From Deltaproteobacteria bacterium (GTDB lineage Bacteria > Desulfobacterota > Desulfobacteria > Desulfobacterales > JAFDCJ01), in the NCBI GenBank assembly GCA_019310665.1, contig JAFDDW010000151.1, forward strand, positions 1 to 5,847: DNA of 5,847 bases, in the 5' to 3' direction. The position numbers and the translations under genes are program-made. The notes below the pieces were generated by a model, which worked only from the letters and a program-made list of their open reading frames with translations, was not told the DNA's origin and made no database searches. Position 1 is the first letter of the stretch. Each line of letters opens with the position of its first letter. Below are positions 4,935 through 5,847 of the stretch, piece after piece.

Positions 4935-5147
4935 TTACCTTTTCAGTATATTTGCTGCTGCCAGTATCAGTTTCTCCACGTCGCTCAAAGAATTTCTTTC
5001 CGCTTGCAACGCCACCAGTTTGGCCGGAATCGGTGATGATATTGTCGACGCCCAGACCGATATAGTGTGTCATCTGATCCTGTGAATTGATTGTTCAGAC
5101 ATGGCCGAATATTTTGCAATTTCTTCGTGTATCTGGTAAACTGAATC
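4935..5147 (-). pseudogene. Remnant of a glycerophosphodiester phosphodiesterase 3' end
   Basis: Family members hydrolyse glycerophosphodiesters to glycerol-3-phosphate and an alcohol. Here only C-terminal pieces remain, in different frames. Frame one, 5073-5029: MTHYIGLGVDNIITD, matching the family's C-terminal signature (GVDxIITD, normally followed by a residue and Pro). Frame two, 5030-4935: continues IPAKLVALQAERNSLSDVEK to a natural TAA, as expected after that signature. Joining them needs a 2-base deletion (or +1 insertion) at about 5029-5031. Further upstream, 5147-5073 in a third frame reads EEIAKYSAMSEQSIHRI, which resembles the segment preceding the family's VWTxN motif; that motif itself is missing, implying a second lesion. 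The N-terminal barrel and its catalytic residues are absent. Frame one stays open past the frameshift to 4816, giving a misleading 85-residue ORF. Confidence is high for the second and third pieces, moderate for the first. Confidence 0.7.
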
Positions 5148-5207
5148 TCAAGTTGGCTAAAGGATACGAAATGGAGTTCCCAAGAAGATAAGAAAGGCGA
5201 GAAGTTA

Positions 5208-5588
5208 ATGGCTAATGAAACGGAGACTGTATTACTCGTCGATGATGAAGAGATAGTCATCGGGGTTGCCAAGCAAATGCTGGAAAAACTCGGATTTTCC
5301 GTATTGACAGCCACCAGCGGCAAGGAGGCACTTGGGATTTTCAGAAATAATAAGGACAAAATTAGTCTTGTTGTTCTGGATATGATCATGCCGGGCATGG
5401 GAGCTGGTGATACTTGCGATGAGTTACAGGTGATTGATCCGGCGATTAAGATCTTGCTTTCAAGCGGCTACGGTGTTGACCAGCAGACCAGCGAGGTTAT
5501 AAAACGCGGCTGCAAAGGGTTTATCCAAAAACCGTTTAACATGCAGGGGCTGTCTGAAAAAATCGGAGAAATTCTGAACCAGGCCTGA
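5208..5588 (+). CDS. Stand-alone response regulator receiver (CheY-like)
   Basis: The 126-residue protein is a complete receiver domain without an output domain. The acidic pair D12/D13 (LLVDDEE), the phospho-acceptor D58 (VVLDMIMPGM), the switch Ser S85 (ILLSSGY) and the invariant K108 (FIQKPF) are all present. It should accept phosphate from a histidine kinase and act by protein contact in the cytoplasm. No kinase is encoded in the window. The sequence style (ETVLLVDDEE, LLSSGYG, GCKGFIQKPF) is that of receivers fused to hybrid kinases in Desulfobacterota. The frame is open upstream to a TGA at 5142, but ATG 5208 has AAGGCGAG at 5194-5201, six bases away, so an independent gene is favoured. 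The convergent gap that follows (5589-5710) shows no clear terminator. Confidence 0.9.
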   Translation: MANETETVLLVDDEEIVIGVAKQMLEKLGFSVLTATSGKEALGIFRNNKDKISLVVLDMIMPGMGAGDTCDELQVIDPAIKILLSSGYGVDQQTSEVIKRGCKGFIQKPFNMQGLSEKIGEILNQA

Positions 5589-5710
5589 TCAAGGCTCACC
5601 CTGTATCATTGGTCCGCCGCTCCCGCAGAGGGGAATTTAAGCCGCGACGTCATTCGGGTCTTTAATGCACGCCGCTGTCAAGGGCCTTATGCCAGCAAGC
5701 AATTTAAGCT

Positions 5711-5847
5711 TTAGCCTCCCGTATTAGAGCTCCTTTTTAATTCAACCAATGTTGCCCCCCACCCGCCGGCTTCCGGAGGCGCATCTTTAAATGAGATGAC
5801 CAGCGGGTTTTTCTGAAGAAGTCCCTGAACCCGTCGTTTCTGTATCC
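5711..5847 (-). CDS. 3' end of an unrecognised gene running off the window
   Basis: The frame is open from the window edge (first complete codon at 5845) to a TAA at 5713-5711, giving 44 C-terminal residues. The peptide begins IQKRRVQGLLQKNPLVISF and includes DAPPEAGGWGATLVELK near its end. It has a natural protein pattern: a basic helix, a hydrophobic strand, a Gly-rich turn and a final strand. The other two minus-strand frames stop earlier within the region and look less protein-like. I cannot name the family. It converges on the receiver gene. Confidence 0.55.
   Translation of the reverse strand, partial: IQKRRVQGLLQKNPLVISFKDAPPEAGGWGATLVELKRSSNTGG

Noticed and set aside
5079..5110. The minus-strand frame reading GHV-stop-TINSQDQM, which looks like the phosphodiesterase VWTIN motif with Trp changed to a stop.
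   Set aside because: The preceding residues in that frame do not resemble the family, whereas the overlapping frame EEIAKYSAMSEQSIHRI does. Only one can be genuine; the second is preferred, though I cannot exclude the first.
1..5847. CRISPR array, insertion sequence or integrase gene.
   Set aside because: No regularly spaced repeats with unique spacers, and no transposase or recombinase motifs, were seen in any frame.

Overview
The window reads as chromosomal DNA of a Gram-negative bacterium, most likely a Desulfobacterota (sulphate-reducer type) genome. That placement is inference. It rests on a lipoprotein with tandem fibronectin type III repeats, a LysM protein anchored in the inner membrane, a short receiver protein of the type common in that group, and CT-rich low-complexity intergenic DNA. 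No rRNA or core operon is present to confirm it.

Layout. 1-70 is the 3' part of a tRNA-Leu (anticodon TAA), followed by its terminator hairpin (74-118) and a second hairpin of the same geometry inside a nested inverted repeat (127-215). 328-870 encodes a bitopic membrane protein with a coiled coil and a C-terminal LysM domain. 1044-2243, behind its own extended -10 promoter, encodes a pentapeptide-repeat protein fused to a C-terminal TIR domain, the clearest candidate conflict or immunity gene here. 2279-2450 is repeat-rich intergenic DNA ending in a terminator. 2481-2696 is an unrecognised small ORF. 2888-3706 encodes a two-FN3 lipoprotein. 3882-4346 encodes a C-terminally anchored protein with an L7/L12-like domain. 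4347-4800 is mostly non-coding: a good sigma-54 promoter match, a stable predicted RNA stem, and one or two very small ORFs. 4935-5147 on the minus strand is a broken remnant of a glycerophosphodiester phosphodiesterase 3' end, with its pieces in different frames. 5208-5588 is a stand-alone CheY-like receiver. 5711-5847 on the minus strand is the 3' end of a gene that runs out of the window.

The genes do not form one obvious operon. They are separated by 60-300 bases, several have their own promoter signals, and they do not share a pathway. The picture is an accessory, partly decayed region next to a tRNA gene rather than a coherent multi-gene system. The items most worth following up are the TIR/pentapeptide protein, the sigma-54/structured leader/small membrane ORF unit, the phosphodiesterase remnant, and the paired hairpins behind the tRNA.
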